This document shows positions 7,836-15,246 of a stretch of DNA of 36,511 nt, one piece after another. Within the stretch, counting starts at the first letter, position 1. Each line of letters starts with the position of its first letter. The stretch comes from an uncultured Prevotella sp. (GTDB lineage Bacteria; Bacteroidota; Bacteroidia; Bacteroidales; Bacteroidaceae). The notes below the pieces were generated by a model. The model was not told where the DNA came from, made no database searches, and worked only from the letters and a program-made list of their open reading frames with translations. Both the position numbers and the translations under genes were made by a program. The stretch covers positions 1 to 36,511 of the forward strand of contig CALZYS010000011.1 of the NCBI GenBank assembly GCA_945830345.1. The letters are read 5' to 3'.

Positions 7836-9980
7836 ATGGCAGCAATTGGAAAAATTCGTAAAAACGGCGGATTCCTGATTATCATTCTTGGATTCGCTCT
7901 CTTCGCCTTCATTGCCGAGGAGGCATTCCGTTCTTGCGAGGCTGCAAGCAACGAAAAGCGCCAGCAGGTGGGCGAAGTATTAGGTAAGAAAATCTCCGTT
8001 CAGGAGTATCAGGACCTCGTTGACGAGTATCAGGAGGTCATCAAGATGACACAGGGTAGGGACAACCTCTCAGAGGAGGAACTCAACCAGGTGAAGGACC
8101 AAGTGTGGAACACATTCGTGAGCAACACTATCCTCGCCGACGAGGCTGAGAAACTCGGCCTGACAGTCACCGACGCCGAACTCCAGAACATCATGAAGCA
8201 GGGCACCAACCCCATGCTTATGCAGTCGCCCTTCGTAAATCAGCAGACTGGTCGCTTCGATGCTTCGATGCTCACCAAGTTCCTTGCCGACTACAAGGCT
8301 ATGCAGTCTAATCCTCAGAACGCACAGATGGCTGAGCAGTACAAGAAGATCTATGACTACTGGAAGTTTATCGAGAAGACACTGCGTCAGCAGACTCTCG
8401 CCCAGAAGTATCAGAGCCTTCTCTCTCACTGCCTCATCAGCAACCCTGTATCTGCCAAGATGGCTTTCGAGGGTCAGAACGAGGAGAGCGACATCCAGTT
8501 GGCTTCAATCGCTTATTCTACCATCAACGACAACAAGGTGACTATCACCGATGCCGACCTCAAGGCAAAGTATAAGGAGAATGAGGCCATGTACGAGCAG
8601 TATGTGGAGAGCCGCGACATCAAGTATGTTGATTTCCAGGTATTGGCATCCGCTGCCGACCGCAAGGCTCTTATGGCTACTATGACCGACGCTCAGAAGC
8701 AGCTTCAGGCAGGAGCCAATCCCGTCGATGTAGTACGCAAGGCTCAGTCGCAGATTCAATACACTGGCATTGCCGTGTCATCAAAGGCATTCCCGATGGA
8801 CATCAAGGCAAAGATCGACTCAATGGCAGTAGGTCAGACAACTGCTCCGTTTGAGACTGCAACGGATAATACACTCAATGTCATCAAACTCGTGTCTAAG
8901 GTGTCATTGCCCGACTCTGTGGAGTATCGTCAGATTCAGGTGGGAGCAGCTACTGTTGATGCTGCACGCAAGACTGCCGACAGCATCTACAATGCTATCA
9001 AGGCTGGTGGCGACTTCGAGGCTATCGCCAAGAAGTATGGTCAGGAAGGCAAGAGCAAGTGGATGACAGGTGCTATGTATGAGGGTGCTCAGGGTATCGA
9101 TGCCGACACCAAGTCGTTTATTGAGGCTCTTGTTAACACCGGTGCCGGTGAGGTAAAGAACCTCCAGTTCTCTCAGGGCAATGTCGTTCTTCAGATTGTC
9201 AACCGCAAGGCTATGACCGACAAATATGTAGCAGCTGTTGTTAAGCACACCATCGATTTCTCTAAGGCCACATATTCGGCTGCCTACAACAAGTTCAGCC
9301 AGTTTGTGAGCGAGAATCAGACTCTTGACGCTCTCGAGAAGAATGCCGCAAAGTATGGCTTCAAGGTTGCTGAGCGTCGCAATATGGTAAATTCTGAGCA
9401 CAATGTTGCTGGCATCCGTGCCACACGCGAGGCTATGAAGTGGGTGTTCGACGCAAAGAAGGGCGATGTGTCACCTCTGTATGAGTGTGGCAATAATGAC
9501 CACCTTCTTGTAGTGGCTCTCACAGGTGTTCATCCTGTAGGTGTACGCGCTCTTGAGGATGTTAAGGACATCGTTAAGCAGGAAGTGCTCATCGACAAGA
9601 AGTTTGAGATGCTTGAGAAGAAGCTCGCCGGTGCCAACAGCATCTCAGCAGCCAAGGCCAAGGGTGCACAGGTGACCGACGTTAAGCAGGTGACATTTGC
9701 CGCTCCCGCCTTCATCCCGACTCTCGGTGCAAGCGAGCCTGCCCTCAGTGGTGCAGTTGCCGCCACCAAGCAGGGACAGTTCTGCAAGCGTGTCATCAAG
9801 GGTAATGCCGGTGCCTACATGCTCCAGGTGGTGAAGAAGTCAAAGCGCCAGGGCGTGAAGTACGACCAGAAAGCTGTTGAGACTCAGCTCCAGCAGCAGG
9901 CTCTTCAGGCAGCCGGAATGTTCATGCGTGAGCTCAACATGAAGGCCAAGGTTGTTGACAACCGCTACCTCTTCTTCTAA
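7836..9980 (+). CDS. ppiD: PpiD/SurA-like periplasmic peptidyl-prolyl isomerase, membrane-anchored
   Basis: 714 residues, the size of PpiD-type foldases. One N-terminal TM anchor (about 12-30, FLIIILGFALFAFIAEEAF) is followed by a SurA_N chaperone domain (about 40-270: GKKISVQEYQDLVDEY, ADEAEKLGLTVTDAELQNI), a parvulin-like module (about 345-450, containing GGDFEAIAKKYGQEGKSKWM) and a long C-terminal region that may hold a second, degenerate module. It should assist folding of outer-membrane and secreted proteins at the Sec exit, fitting the lptC and barrel neighbours. Codon use is strongly biased (GAG, CAG, AAG), suggesting high expression. The ATG 7836 start is clear, and a strong intrinsic terminator follows. 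Confidence 0.88.
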   Translation: MAAIGKIRKNGGFLIIILGFALFAFIAEEAFRSCEAASNEKRQQVGEVLGKKISVQEYQDLVDEYQEVIKMTQGRDNLSEEELNQVKDQVWNTFVSNTILADEAEKLGLTVTDAELQNIMKQGTNPMLMQSPFVNQQTGRFDASMLTKFLADYKAMQSNPQNAQMAEQYKKIYDYWKFIEKTLRQQTLAQKYQSLLSHCLISNPVSAKMAFEGQNEESDIQLASIAYSTINDNKVTITDADLKAKYKENEAMYEQYVESRDIKYVDFQVLASAADRKALMATMTDAQKQLQAGANPVDVVRKAQSQIQYTGIAVSSKAFPMDIKAKIDSMAVGQTTAPFETATDNTLNVIKLVSKVSLPDSVEYRQIQVGAATVDAARKTADSIYNAIKAGGDFEAIAKKYGQEGKSKWMTGAMYEGAQGIDADTKSFIEALVNTGAGEVKNLQFSQGNVVLQIVNRKAMTDKYVAAVVKHTIDFSKATYSAAYNKFSQFVSENQTLDALEKNAAKYGFKVAERRNMVNSEHNVAGIRATREAMKWVFDAKKGDVSPLYECGNNDHLLVVALTGVHPVGVRALEDVKDIVKQEVLIDKKFEMLEKKLAGANSISAAKAKGAQVTDVKQVTFAAPAFIPTLGASEPALSGAVAATKQGQFCKRVIKGNAGAYMLQVVKKSKRQGVKYDQKAVETQLQQQALQAAGMFMRELNMKAKVVDNRYLFF

Positions 9981-10023
9981 TATCACCCATAGAAGTCATA
10001 TACATTTTATTTTCATAATTTTG

Positions 10024-10058
10024 GGCTGCACTTTATCAATAGGTGCAGCCTTTTTTTT
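10024..10058 (+). terminator. Intrinsic terminator after ppiD
   Basis: Stem GGCTGCAC (10024-10031) / GTGCAGCC (10043-10050), an 11-nt loop and a run of eight T (10051-10058). This is a canonical Rho-independent terminator. Confidence 0.9.
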
Positions 10059-10065
10059 GTTTATA

Positions 10066-10122
10066 CAAAGCTTTTGGATGTCCGTTCAAAGCTTTCGGAT
10101 GTCCGTTCAAAGCTTTCGGATG
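10066..10122 (+). repeat. Two and two-thirds copies of a 21-bp tandem repeat
   Basis: Copies at 10066-10086 and 10087-10107 plus a partial copy at 10108-10122, all on the theme CAAAGCTTTCGGATGTCCGT. Copy 1 differs by one base (TTTTGG for TTTCGG). The repeat contains the palindrome AAAGCTTT. The rest of the 9981-10355 gap (about 10130-10290) is AT-rich with no gene or motif I can support. Confidence 0.9.
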
Positions 10123-10293
10123 GAGATACAAAGGCTTTAATGAGGTATTAGGATAGTTAAGGGTGATTGTTTTATAAGTTAAGTTCTGATAGTTTAATAA
10201 CTGCTGTTATAAACATTAGTGGAAAGGGCATTATTATGACAGTAACATAGTCATAGTTATATAATAAGTATAGGGAGAAGTAACAGCATAAGA

Positions 10294-10324
10294 AAAGGCT
10301 GCACCTCTCAGAGGCGCAGCCTTT
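10294..10324 (-). terminator. Intrinsic terminator after the outer-membrane barrel gene
   Basis: AAAGGCTGC (10294-10302) pairs with GCAGCCTTT (10316-10324), with an inner CCTC/GAGG stem and a TCA loop. Read on the minus strand it lies about 30 nt after the stop at 10356 and ends in TTTTC. Its outer arm resembles that of the ppiD terminator. Confidence 0.8.
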
Positions 10325-10355
10325 ATTGTTAATAAATGATGTTGTCTAAATCAAA

Positions 10356-10907
10356 TTAGAGAGCGAACTTGTAACCGAGAGTTATCTGGATAACAGAGTT
10401 CTTTGTACCTTTTACATCGTCACCCTTTTCTGACTTTGTGAGACCGAGGTTGTAACGAGCGTCAATTACGAAATCAGAAATCTCGTAAGAAAGACCAACA
10501 GGAATAGAAAGATCTAACTTCTTGCATTCGTCCTTAACGTCATCGTCACCATCCTTTGCGCTCAGAAGGAAACCTGGCTGAACACCAGCTTTTACTGCAA
10601 GACCCTTAGCAACATAGTAGTTGGCCAATACAGGGATGTTGAGGTAGTCCATCTTTTTCTTGCTACCATCATATTTTACTCCCTGCATAGAGTAAGCAAC
10701 ACCAGCGGTAAGAGCGAATGCGTCAGAAACCTGATAGCCGAGTTCAGCACCAGCTGCAACGCCAATCTTCATGTCACCTTCTGATTTTGTGATGTTAGCG
10801 AGGTTCATACCTACGAAAGGCTTAAGAGTAAGTGTACCTGCCTCTGCCTGTGCGCTTGCTGTAAGAGTTGCAAATGCCATTGCAACCATCATCATAAATT
10901 TCTTCAT
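10356..10907 (-). CDS. Small outer-membrane beta-barrel protein (PorT/OMP_b-brl type)
   Basis: 183 residues with a clear signal peptide (MKKFMMMVAMAFATLTASAQ). The mature part reads as an eight-strand barrel: TLTLKPFVGMNLANI, IGVAAGAELGYQV, ALTAGVAYSM, LAVKAGVQPGFLL, FVIDARYNLGL and the terminal strand VIQITLGYKFAL ending in an aliphatic residue. The frame is open upstream to 11003 but that part lies in the promoter region, so ATG 10907 is the start. A -7 TAACTTTG and a -33 TTG at 20-nt spacing lie upstream. It is monocistronic, with its own terminator. Ligand and role are unknown; this family often includes abundant surface or structural proteins. Confidence 0.88.
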   Translation of the reverse strand: MKKFMMMVAMAFATLTASAQAEAGTLTLKPFVGMNLANITKSEGDMKIGVAAGAELGYQVSDAFALTAGVAYSMQGVKYDGSKKKMDYLNIPVLANYYVAKGLAVKAGVQPGFLLSAKDGDDDVKDECKKLDLSIPVGLSYEISDFVIDARYNLGLTKSEKGDDVKGTKNSVIQITLGYKFAL

Positions 10908-10972
10908 AATTTTCCTTTTTTTTAAATTAAACAATATGTTAACTATTTTGTCTTTATTTTTATTTTCCGCTG

Positions 10973-11003
10973 CAAAGTTACAAAGAATATTTGGAATATG
11001 CAA
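10973..11003 (-). promoter_or_regulatory. Promoter of the small outer-membrane barrel gene
   Basis: On the minus strand a -33 TTG (11001-11003) and a -7 TAACTTTG (10973-10980) are separated by 20 nt, a good match to the Bacteroides promoter. The leader would be about 60 nt. Confidence 0.65.
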
Positions 11004-11096
11004 GTTTTTTTATTAATTTTTTTGTTCCAAGTGGAATAATTGATATAAAATATGTGAAAATGAATAAATTTTGCCATTTTTCTCATCTTTTTTTGC

Positions 11097-11104
11097 TAAC
11101 TTTG
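11097..11104 (+). promoter_or_regulatory. -7 promoter element for the C1 aminopeptidase gene
   Basis: TAACTTTG, 45 nt before the ATG. A TTTTG at 11070-11073 is a possible -33, but the 23-nt spacing is long. Confidence 0.5.
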
Positions 11105-11149
11105 CCGACGATAATAAGATTTAGCAACCCTATATATATATAATAAGGT

Positions 11150-12550
11150 ATGAAGAAACAGAAGATTTATAGCATTGCCGTGGCTCTCTGCATGACGGCA
11201 ACAGTGAATGCCCAAACGGGCGGTATCTCACCCAAGATGCTAGGTGAGATACAGAAACAGAACAAGATGACTCAGGCGGAGAACGCTCTCGCTAATGCCA
11301 TCGCAGCCAACTCGATTGACAACTTGGCGCAAAACCGCAACAATGCGGCGGAATTGGACACATACTTCAGCGTTGAGACTCCAAAACAGGCAATCACCGA
11401 CCAGAAGAGTTCGGGACGCTGCTGGATGTTCAGCGGAATGAATGTGCTCAAGGCCAACTTTGCCAAGCGCACCGACTCGCTTAGGGTGGAGTTCTCGCAG
11501 GCCTACCTCTTCTTCTACGACCAGTTGGAGAAGGCGAATCTCTTCCTTCAGGGAGTGATCGACACAGGCAAGAAGCCCATCGACGACCAGAGGGTGCAGT
11601 TCTTCTTTAAGAATCCCATCAACGACGGAGGCACATTCTGTGGAGTGGCCGACCTGACAGAGAAATACGGACTCGTGCCCAAGCAGGTGATGCCCGAGAG
11701 CTATTCGAGCGACAACACGTCGAGAATGGCGCGACTGATATCGTCGCGGCTGAGGGAGGACGGACTGAAGTTGCGCAAGATGGTGGCTGAGGGCAAGAAG
11801 GCAGCCGACATCGAAAAGGCTAAGACCGAGATGCTATCCACCGTTTATCGCATGCTCTCGCTCACCATCGGTCAACCACCCACGCAGTTCACCTATGCCC
11901 ATCGCAACAAGGACGGAAAGGCTGTGGGAGAGCCAAAGACCTACACTCCGCAGGAGTTCTTCAAGGAGGTGGTGGGCGACAAACTCAATGGCACATTCAT
12001 CATGGTGATGAACGACCCACGACGCCCTTACTACAAGACATACGAGGTGGAGCTAGACCGCCACACCTACGACGGACACAACTGGAAATACCTCAACCTG
12101 CCTATGGACGACATCGAGCAGATGGCTATTGCCTCGCTCAAGGACGGACGCAAGCTGTATAGCTCATACGACGTGGGCAAGATGCTCGACCGCAAGCGCG
12201 GATATGGCGACACCGAGAACTTTGACTACGGATCGCTGATGGGCACAACCTTCGGTATGGACAAGGCTGAGAGAATCAGCACCTTCGACAGCGGTTCAAC
12301 CCATGCCATGACCCTCACTGCCGTTGACCTCGACGCCAATGGTAAGGCTAAGAAATGGAAGGTGGAGAACAGTTGGGGAGCATCGTGGGGCCAGCAGGGC
12401 TGCATGATAATGAGCGACAGATGGTTCAGGGAGTATATGTTCCGACTTGTGGTAGATAAGAAGTACGTGTCGGAGGAGATGCTCAAGCTCAATGAGCAGA
12501 AGCCGGTGATGGTGACTCCCGAGGATCCGCTGTTTCAGAATGAGAACTGA
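11150..12550 (+). CDS. pepC: Secreted C1-family cysteine aminopeptidase (PepC / bleomycin hydrolase type)
   Basis: 466 residues. PepC-type enzymes are papain-fold hexameric aminopeptidases. The catalytic triad is visible: Cys91 in SSGRCWMFSG, His385 in STHAMTLT and Asn407 in VENSWGASWG, all in family context. Unlike classical cytoplasmic PepC, this one has an N-terminal signal peptide (MKKQKIYSIAVALCMTATVNAQ), so it should act in the periplasm or outside, as in oral and gut Bacteroidales that live on peptides. The start ATG 11150 follows TATATATATATAATAAGGT, a sequence nearly identical to the one before lptC. The gene's last codons form the left arm of a perfect hairpin whose loop is the stop codon. 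Confidence 0.93.
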   Translation: MKKQKIYSIAVALCMTATVNAQTGGISPKMLGEIQKQNKMTQAENALANAIAANSIDNLAQNRNNAAELDTYFSVETPKQAITDQKSSGRCWMFSGMNVLKANFAKRTDSLRVEFSQAYLFFYDQLEKANLFLQGVIDTGKKPIDDQRVQFFFKNPINDGGTFCGVADLTEKYGLVPKQVMPESYSSDNTSRMARLISSRLREDGLKLRKMVAEGKKAADIEKAKTEMLSTVYRMLSLTIGQPPTQFTYAHRNKDGKAVGEPKTYTPQEFFKEVVGDKLNGTFIMVMNDPRRPYYKTYEVELDRHTYDGHNWKYLNLPMDDIEQMAIASLKDGRKLYSSYDVGKMLDRKRGYGDTENFDYGSLMGTTFGMDKAERISTFDSGSTHAMTLTAVDLDANGKAKKWKVENSWGASWGQQGCMIMSDRWFREYMFRLVVDKKYVSEEMLKLNEQKPVMVTPEDPLFQNEN

Positions 12551-12563
12551 GTTCTCATTCTGA
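12535..12563 (+). repeat. Perfect 13-bp inverted repeat with the stop codon as its loop
   Basis: TCAGAATGAGAAC (12535-12547) pairs with GTTCTCATTCTGA (12551-12563); the three-base loop TGA is the stop codon of the aminopeptidase gene. The right arm is thus an inverted copy of the gene's last four codons. An ATTAAAGA-type array begins directly after it. Confidence 0.9.
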
Positions 12564-12640
12564 GATTAAAGAATTAAAAAATTAAAGTTGTTTTGCGGTA
12601 GAAGATTTATCGCTTTGCGGAATTAAAAAATTAAAGTTCT
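12564..12640 (+). repeat. Two ATTAAAGA-type arrays with similar tails
   Basis: Arrays at 12564-12590 and 12621-12640 both contain AATTAAAAAATTAAAGTT. The first is followed by GTTTTGCGG, and CTTTGCGG precedes the second. The second ends 2 nt before the next ATG. Confidence 0.8.
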
Positions 12641-12642
12641 TT

Positions 12643-12924
12643 ATGGAAGATATTAAGGCAATGATAGCGAGTGGCAACCTGGTGGTTGCCCTCGCACTGC
12701 TCACAGAGCGGTTGGCTAAGGAGCCCGACAATGTGGAGGCATTGAAGATGAGAGGCGAACTGCTACTGAGAATGGGCGACAAGAAGGGGGCACAGGAGGA
12801 TGCTCGCCGACTGATGGAGATAGCCCCCGAGATGGCTGCCGACATCACGGGCGACTTCACCGCCAAAGGGGTGGAACAGCGCCCAAAACGTAAGGTAAGT
12901 AACCTTAATCCCCTTGGTATTTAA
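12643..12924 (+). CDS. Small tetratricopeptide-repeat protein
   Basis: 93 residues. Residues about 4-70 are two TPR-like helix pairs (LVVALALLTERLAKEPDNVEAL / MRGELLLRMGDKKGAQEDARRLMEIAP). There is no signal peptide, so it should be cytoplasmic. The C-terminus is basic (EQRPKRKVSN). TPRs bind proteins; the partner is unknown. It lies between the aminopeptidase gene and the aromatic operon, separated from both by repeats or a promoter. The ATG at 12643 directly follows a repeat array, so its translation signals are set by that array. Confidence 0.75.
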   Translation: MEDIKAMIASGNLVVALALLTERLAKEPDNVEALKMRGELLLRMGDKKGAQEDARRLMEIAPEMAADITGDFTAKGVEQRPKRKVSNLNPLGI

Positions 12925-12962
12925 GAAAAATCACAGAAAAAACGAAAAAAAGTAGCAAAATA

Positions 12963-12994
12963 TTTGTGTATTTCATAAAAATGTTATACTTTTG
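12963..12994 (+). promoter_or_regulatory. Promoter of the aromatic amino acid operon
   Basis: -33 TTTG (12963-12966) and -7 TACTTTTG (12987-12994) with exactly 20 nt between, the best promoter match in the window. It points to a start near 13000, about 40 nt ahead of the leader peptide. Confidence 0.8.
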
Positions 12995-13041
12995 CACCGT
13001 AAAAATACAATAAGTAAGTAACATTAAAAAAGAAAATAATT

Positions 13042-13122
13042 ATGAGCTTGAATCAGTTCGCATACTTTTACGGCTTTTACTTTTACTTTGCAGGGAACTG
13101 TGAAGCGGGAAGTTGCGTGTAG
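13042..13122 (+). CDS. Phe/Tyr-rich leader peptide of the aromatic operon attenuator
   Basis: A 26-codon ORF. Residues 6-16 read FAYFYGFYFYF: five Phe and four Tyr among eleven residues. The remainder (AGNCEAGSCV) is encoded by the segment that can pair with the attenuator. It lies between the operon promoter and a Rho-independent terminator, 120 nt ahead of pheA. This is the classic layout of amino-acid attenuation: starvation for Phe or Tyr stalls the ribosome in the aromatic run. It was found by reading the leader; homology was not searched. Confidence 0.88.
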   Translation: MSLNQFAYFYGFYFYFAGNCEAGSCV

Positions 13123-13195
13123 ATTTCAACTTAAGACAAAGAGAAATATAAAAACTCAATGGTCCCGCTTCATTCTGAATGTTGCGGGACTTTTT
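13101..13195 (+). terminator. Attenuator: terminator with competing antiterminator
   Basis: Three segments compete. A is TGAAGCGGGA (13101-13110, inside the leader ORF). B is TCCCGCTTCA (13163-13172). C is GCGGGAC (13184-13190) followed by TTTTT. B:C, with an inner CATTC/GAATG stem, makes a strong terminator. A:B is a perfect 10-bp helix that blocks it. A ribosome stalled at the Phe/Tyr codons leaves A free to pair with B, so transcription reads on into pheA; a ribosome that reaches the stop codon covers part of A and lets the terminator form. The pairings are seen directly; the mechanism is inferred from known attenuators. Confidence 0.87.
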
Positions 13196-13197
13196 GG

Positions 13198-13223
13198 TAA
13201 TTAAGAATTAAGAATTAAGAATT
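13198..13223 (+). repeat. Tandem AATTAAG array after the attenuator
   Basis: Three units of AATTAAG followed by AATTGAAAG, directly after the terminator T-run. It resembles the ATTAAAGA arrays at other gene boundaries. Confidence 0.7.
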
Positions 13224-13241
13224 GAAAGATTGAAATAGATA

Positions 13242-14078
13242 ATGAAAAGAATAGCAATACAAGGAATGATAGGGTCGTTTCACGACATTGCCGCCCACCA
13301 GTATTTCGAGGGCGAGCAGTTGCAGTTGATTTGCTGCGACACCTTCGAGGAGGTGTTCGACAACGTGAAGAAAGACCCTACCGTCATCGCAATGACTGCC
13401 ATTGAGAACACCATTGCGGGCAGTCTGCTGCACAACTACGAGTTGCTGCGCGACTCGGGATTGAGTGTAGTGGGGGAGCACAAGTTGCACATCAGCCACT
13501 GCATCTGCTGTCTGCCCGACGATGAGTGGGAGACGATACAGGAGGTGCACTCCCATCCCGTAGCCCTGATGCAGTGCCGACAGTTCTTGTCGAAGCATCC
13601 TGCGATAAAGGCAGTGGAGAGCGACGACACCGCAGGTTCGGCAAAATATATCGCCGAGAACAGTTATAAGTGCCAGGGATGGGCAGCGATATGCAGCAGT
13701 GCCGCGGCAAGGCTCTACGGTCTGAAGGTGCTCGAGGACAATATCGAGGACAACAAACATAACTTCACCCGTTTCCTCGTGTCGTCGAATCCTATGAAGG
13801 CCGATTTCCTGCGTCCGCTTGAGAAGACCAACAAGTCGAGTCTCGTCTTCTCGCTCCCGCATGAGGAGGGTTCGCTGTCGCAGGTGCTCAGCATCCTGAC
13901 TTTCTACAAGATCAACCTGACGAAGATACAGTCGCTGCCCATCATCGGACACGAGTGGGAATACCTCTTCTATGTAGATGTCACCTACGACAATCTCACC
14001 CGCTATCGTCAGAGTATCGACGCAATTATCCCGCTTACAAAAGAACTTAAAATATTAGGGGAATATGAATCCAAATAA
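13242..14078 (+). CDS. pheA: Prephenate dehydratase (PDT-ACT)
   Basis: Converts prephenate to phenylpyruvate, the Phe branch. 278 residues: PDT domain about 3-185 with the catalytic TRF motif (NFTRF, Thr176), then an ACT regulatory domain about 198-275. The two ACT motifs that usually bind Phe are changed: GALV reads GSLS and ESRP reads QSLP (230-233). Feedback inhibition by Phe may therefore differ, which would put more weight on the attenuator. The start is ATG 13242, just after an AATTAAG array. The stop lies inside the next gene (14-nt overlap), so the two are translationally linked. Confidence 0.95.
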   Translation: MKRIAIQGMIGSFHDIAAHQYFEGEQLQLICCDTFEEVFDNVKKDPTVIAMTAIENTIAGSLLHNYELLRDSGLSVVGEHKLHISHCICCLPDDEWETIQEVHSHPVALMQCRQFLSKHPAIKAVESDDTAGSAKYIAENSYKCQGWAAICSSAAARLYGLKVLEDNIEDNKHNFTRFLVSSNPMKADFLRPLEKTNKSSLVFSLPHEEGSLSQVLSILTFYKINLTKIQSLPIIGHEWEYLFYVDVTYDNLTRYRQSIDAIIPLTKELKILGEYESK

Positions 14079-15240
14079 CATTCAACCGGCAGAGCGACTC
14101 TCGCTCGTCAGCGAATACTACTTCAGCAGGAAGCTGAAGGAGGTGGCACAGATGAATGCCGAGGGCAAGGACGTAATCAGTCTTGCCATTGGCAGTCCCG
14201 ACATGCCACCGTCGGAGAAGACAATACAGACATTGTGCGAGGTGGCAAGCCGCCCCGACACCCATGGTTATCAACCCACGATGGGAACACCCGAACTGCG
14301 CAAGGCAATGGCGGATTTCTATAAGCGATGGTATGGTGTGGAACTCAATCCCGCCAACGAGATACAACCGCTTATCGGTTCGAAGGAGGGCATACTCCAT
14401 GTCACTCTCGCCTTTGTCAACCCAGGCGAGGAGGTGCTCGTGCCCAATCCCGGTTATCCCACCTACACCTCGCTGAGCAAGATTCTCGGAGCGAAGGTGG
14501 TGAACTACGACCTCATGGAGGACAACGGCTGGCAACCCGACTTCGAGCAGTTGGAGAAGATGGACCTCTCGAAGGTGAAACTGATGTGGACCAACTATCC
14601 CAACATGCCCACGGGAGGCAATGCACGCATGGAGACATACGAGCGACTCGTGGATTTCGCTCGCAGGCATAATATCGTAGTGGTGAACGACAATCCCTAT
14701 TCGTTCATCCTCAACGAGAAGCCCATGTCGCTGCTCCAGGTGGAGGGCGCAAAGGACTGCTGCATCGAGTTTAACTCATTGTCGAAGAGTCACAACATGC
14801 CCGGATGGCGCGTGGGTATGTGCATCAGCAACCCGACGTTTATCTCGTGGATACTCAAGGTGAAGAGCAACATCGACAGCGGTACGTTCCGCGGAATACA
14901 GTTGGCAGCTGCTGCTGCACTCACCAACGAGGCAGAGTGGCATCGTGAGGCAAACTTCGAGACATATGCCCGCCGTCGCAAATATGCCGAGCAGATTATG
15001 GATGCATTGGGATGCACATACGACCCGCATCAGGTGGGAATGTTCCTCTGGGGACGTATTCCCGACAGCTACTCCAACTGCGAGGAGCTCACCGAGCGTG
15101 TGCTTCACGAGGCAAGGGTGTTCATCACCCCCGGATTCATCTTCGGATCGAAGGGCGAGAGGTATATCCGCATTTCACTCTGTGCAAAGGAAGAAAAGAT
15201 TCAGGCAGCACTGGAAAGGATTGAAAAATTGAAAAGTTGA
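14065..15240 (+). CDS. Class I/II PLP aminotransferase, probably aromatic or prephenate
   Basis: 391 residues, fold-type I aminotransferase of the AspC/AlaT group. The PLP lysine is Lys241 in SLSKSHNMPGWRVG. LAIGSPDMPPS at the N-terminus, PNPGYPTY, NYPNMPTGG and the Arg-containing ERYIRISLC at the C-terminus are all family landmarks. Its position between pheA and the DAHP synthase gene suggests it makes Phe and Tyr from phenylpyruvate and 4-hydroxyphenylpyruvate; substrate range cannot be read from sequence. ATG 14065 overlaps the pheA end. The last codons (IEKLKS) are encoded in an ATTGAAAA-type repetitive stretch that continues into the 6-nt gap before the next gene. Confidence 0.9.
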   Translation: MNPNNIQPAERLSLVSEYYFSRKLKEVAQMNAEGKDVISLAIGSPDMPPSEKTIQTLCEVASRPDTHGYQPTMGTPELRKAMADFYKRWYGVELNPANEIQPLIGSKEGILHVTLAFVNPGEEVLVPNPGYPTYTSLSKILGAKVVNYDLMEDNGWQPDFEQLEKMDLSKVKLMWTNYPNMPTGGNARMETYERLVDFARRHNIVVVNDNPYSFILNEKPMSLLQVEGAKDCCIEFNSLSKSHNMPGWRVGMCISNPTFISWILKVKSNIDSGTFRGIQLAAAAALTNEAEWHREANFETYARRRKYAEQIMDALGCTYDPHQVGMFLWGRIPDSYSNCEELTERVLHEARVFITPGFIFGSKGERYIRISLCAKEEKIQAALERIEKLKS

Positions 15241-15246
15241 AATATT

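Noticed and set aside
10066..10122. CRISPR array
   Set aside because: Copies are contiguous without spacers and no cas gene is present anywhere in the window.
9952..10140. Short frame reading repeated QSFRMSV units
   Set aside because: It begins inside ppiD and is translated from a terminator and a 21-bp tandem repeat; no protein character.
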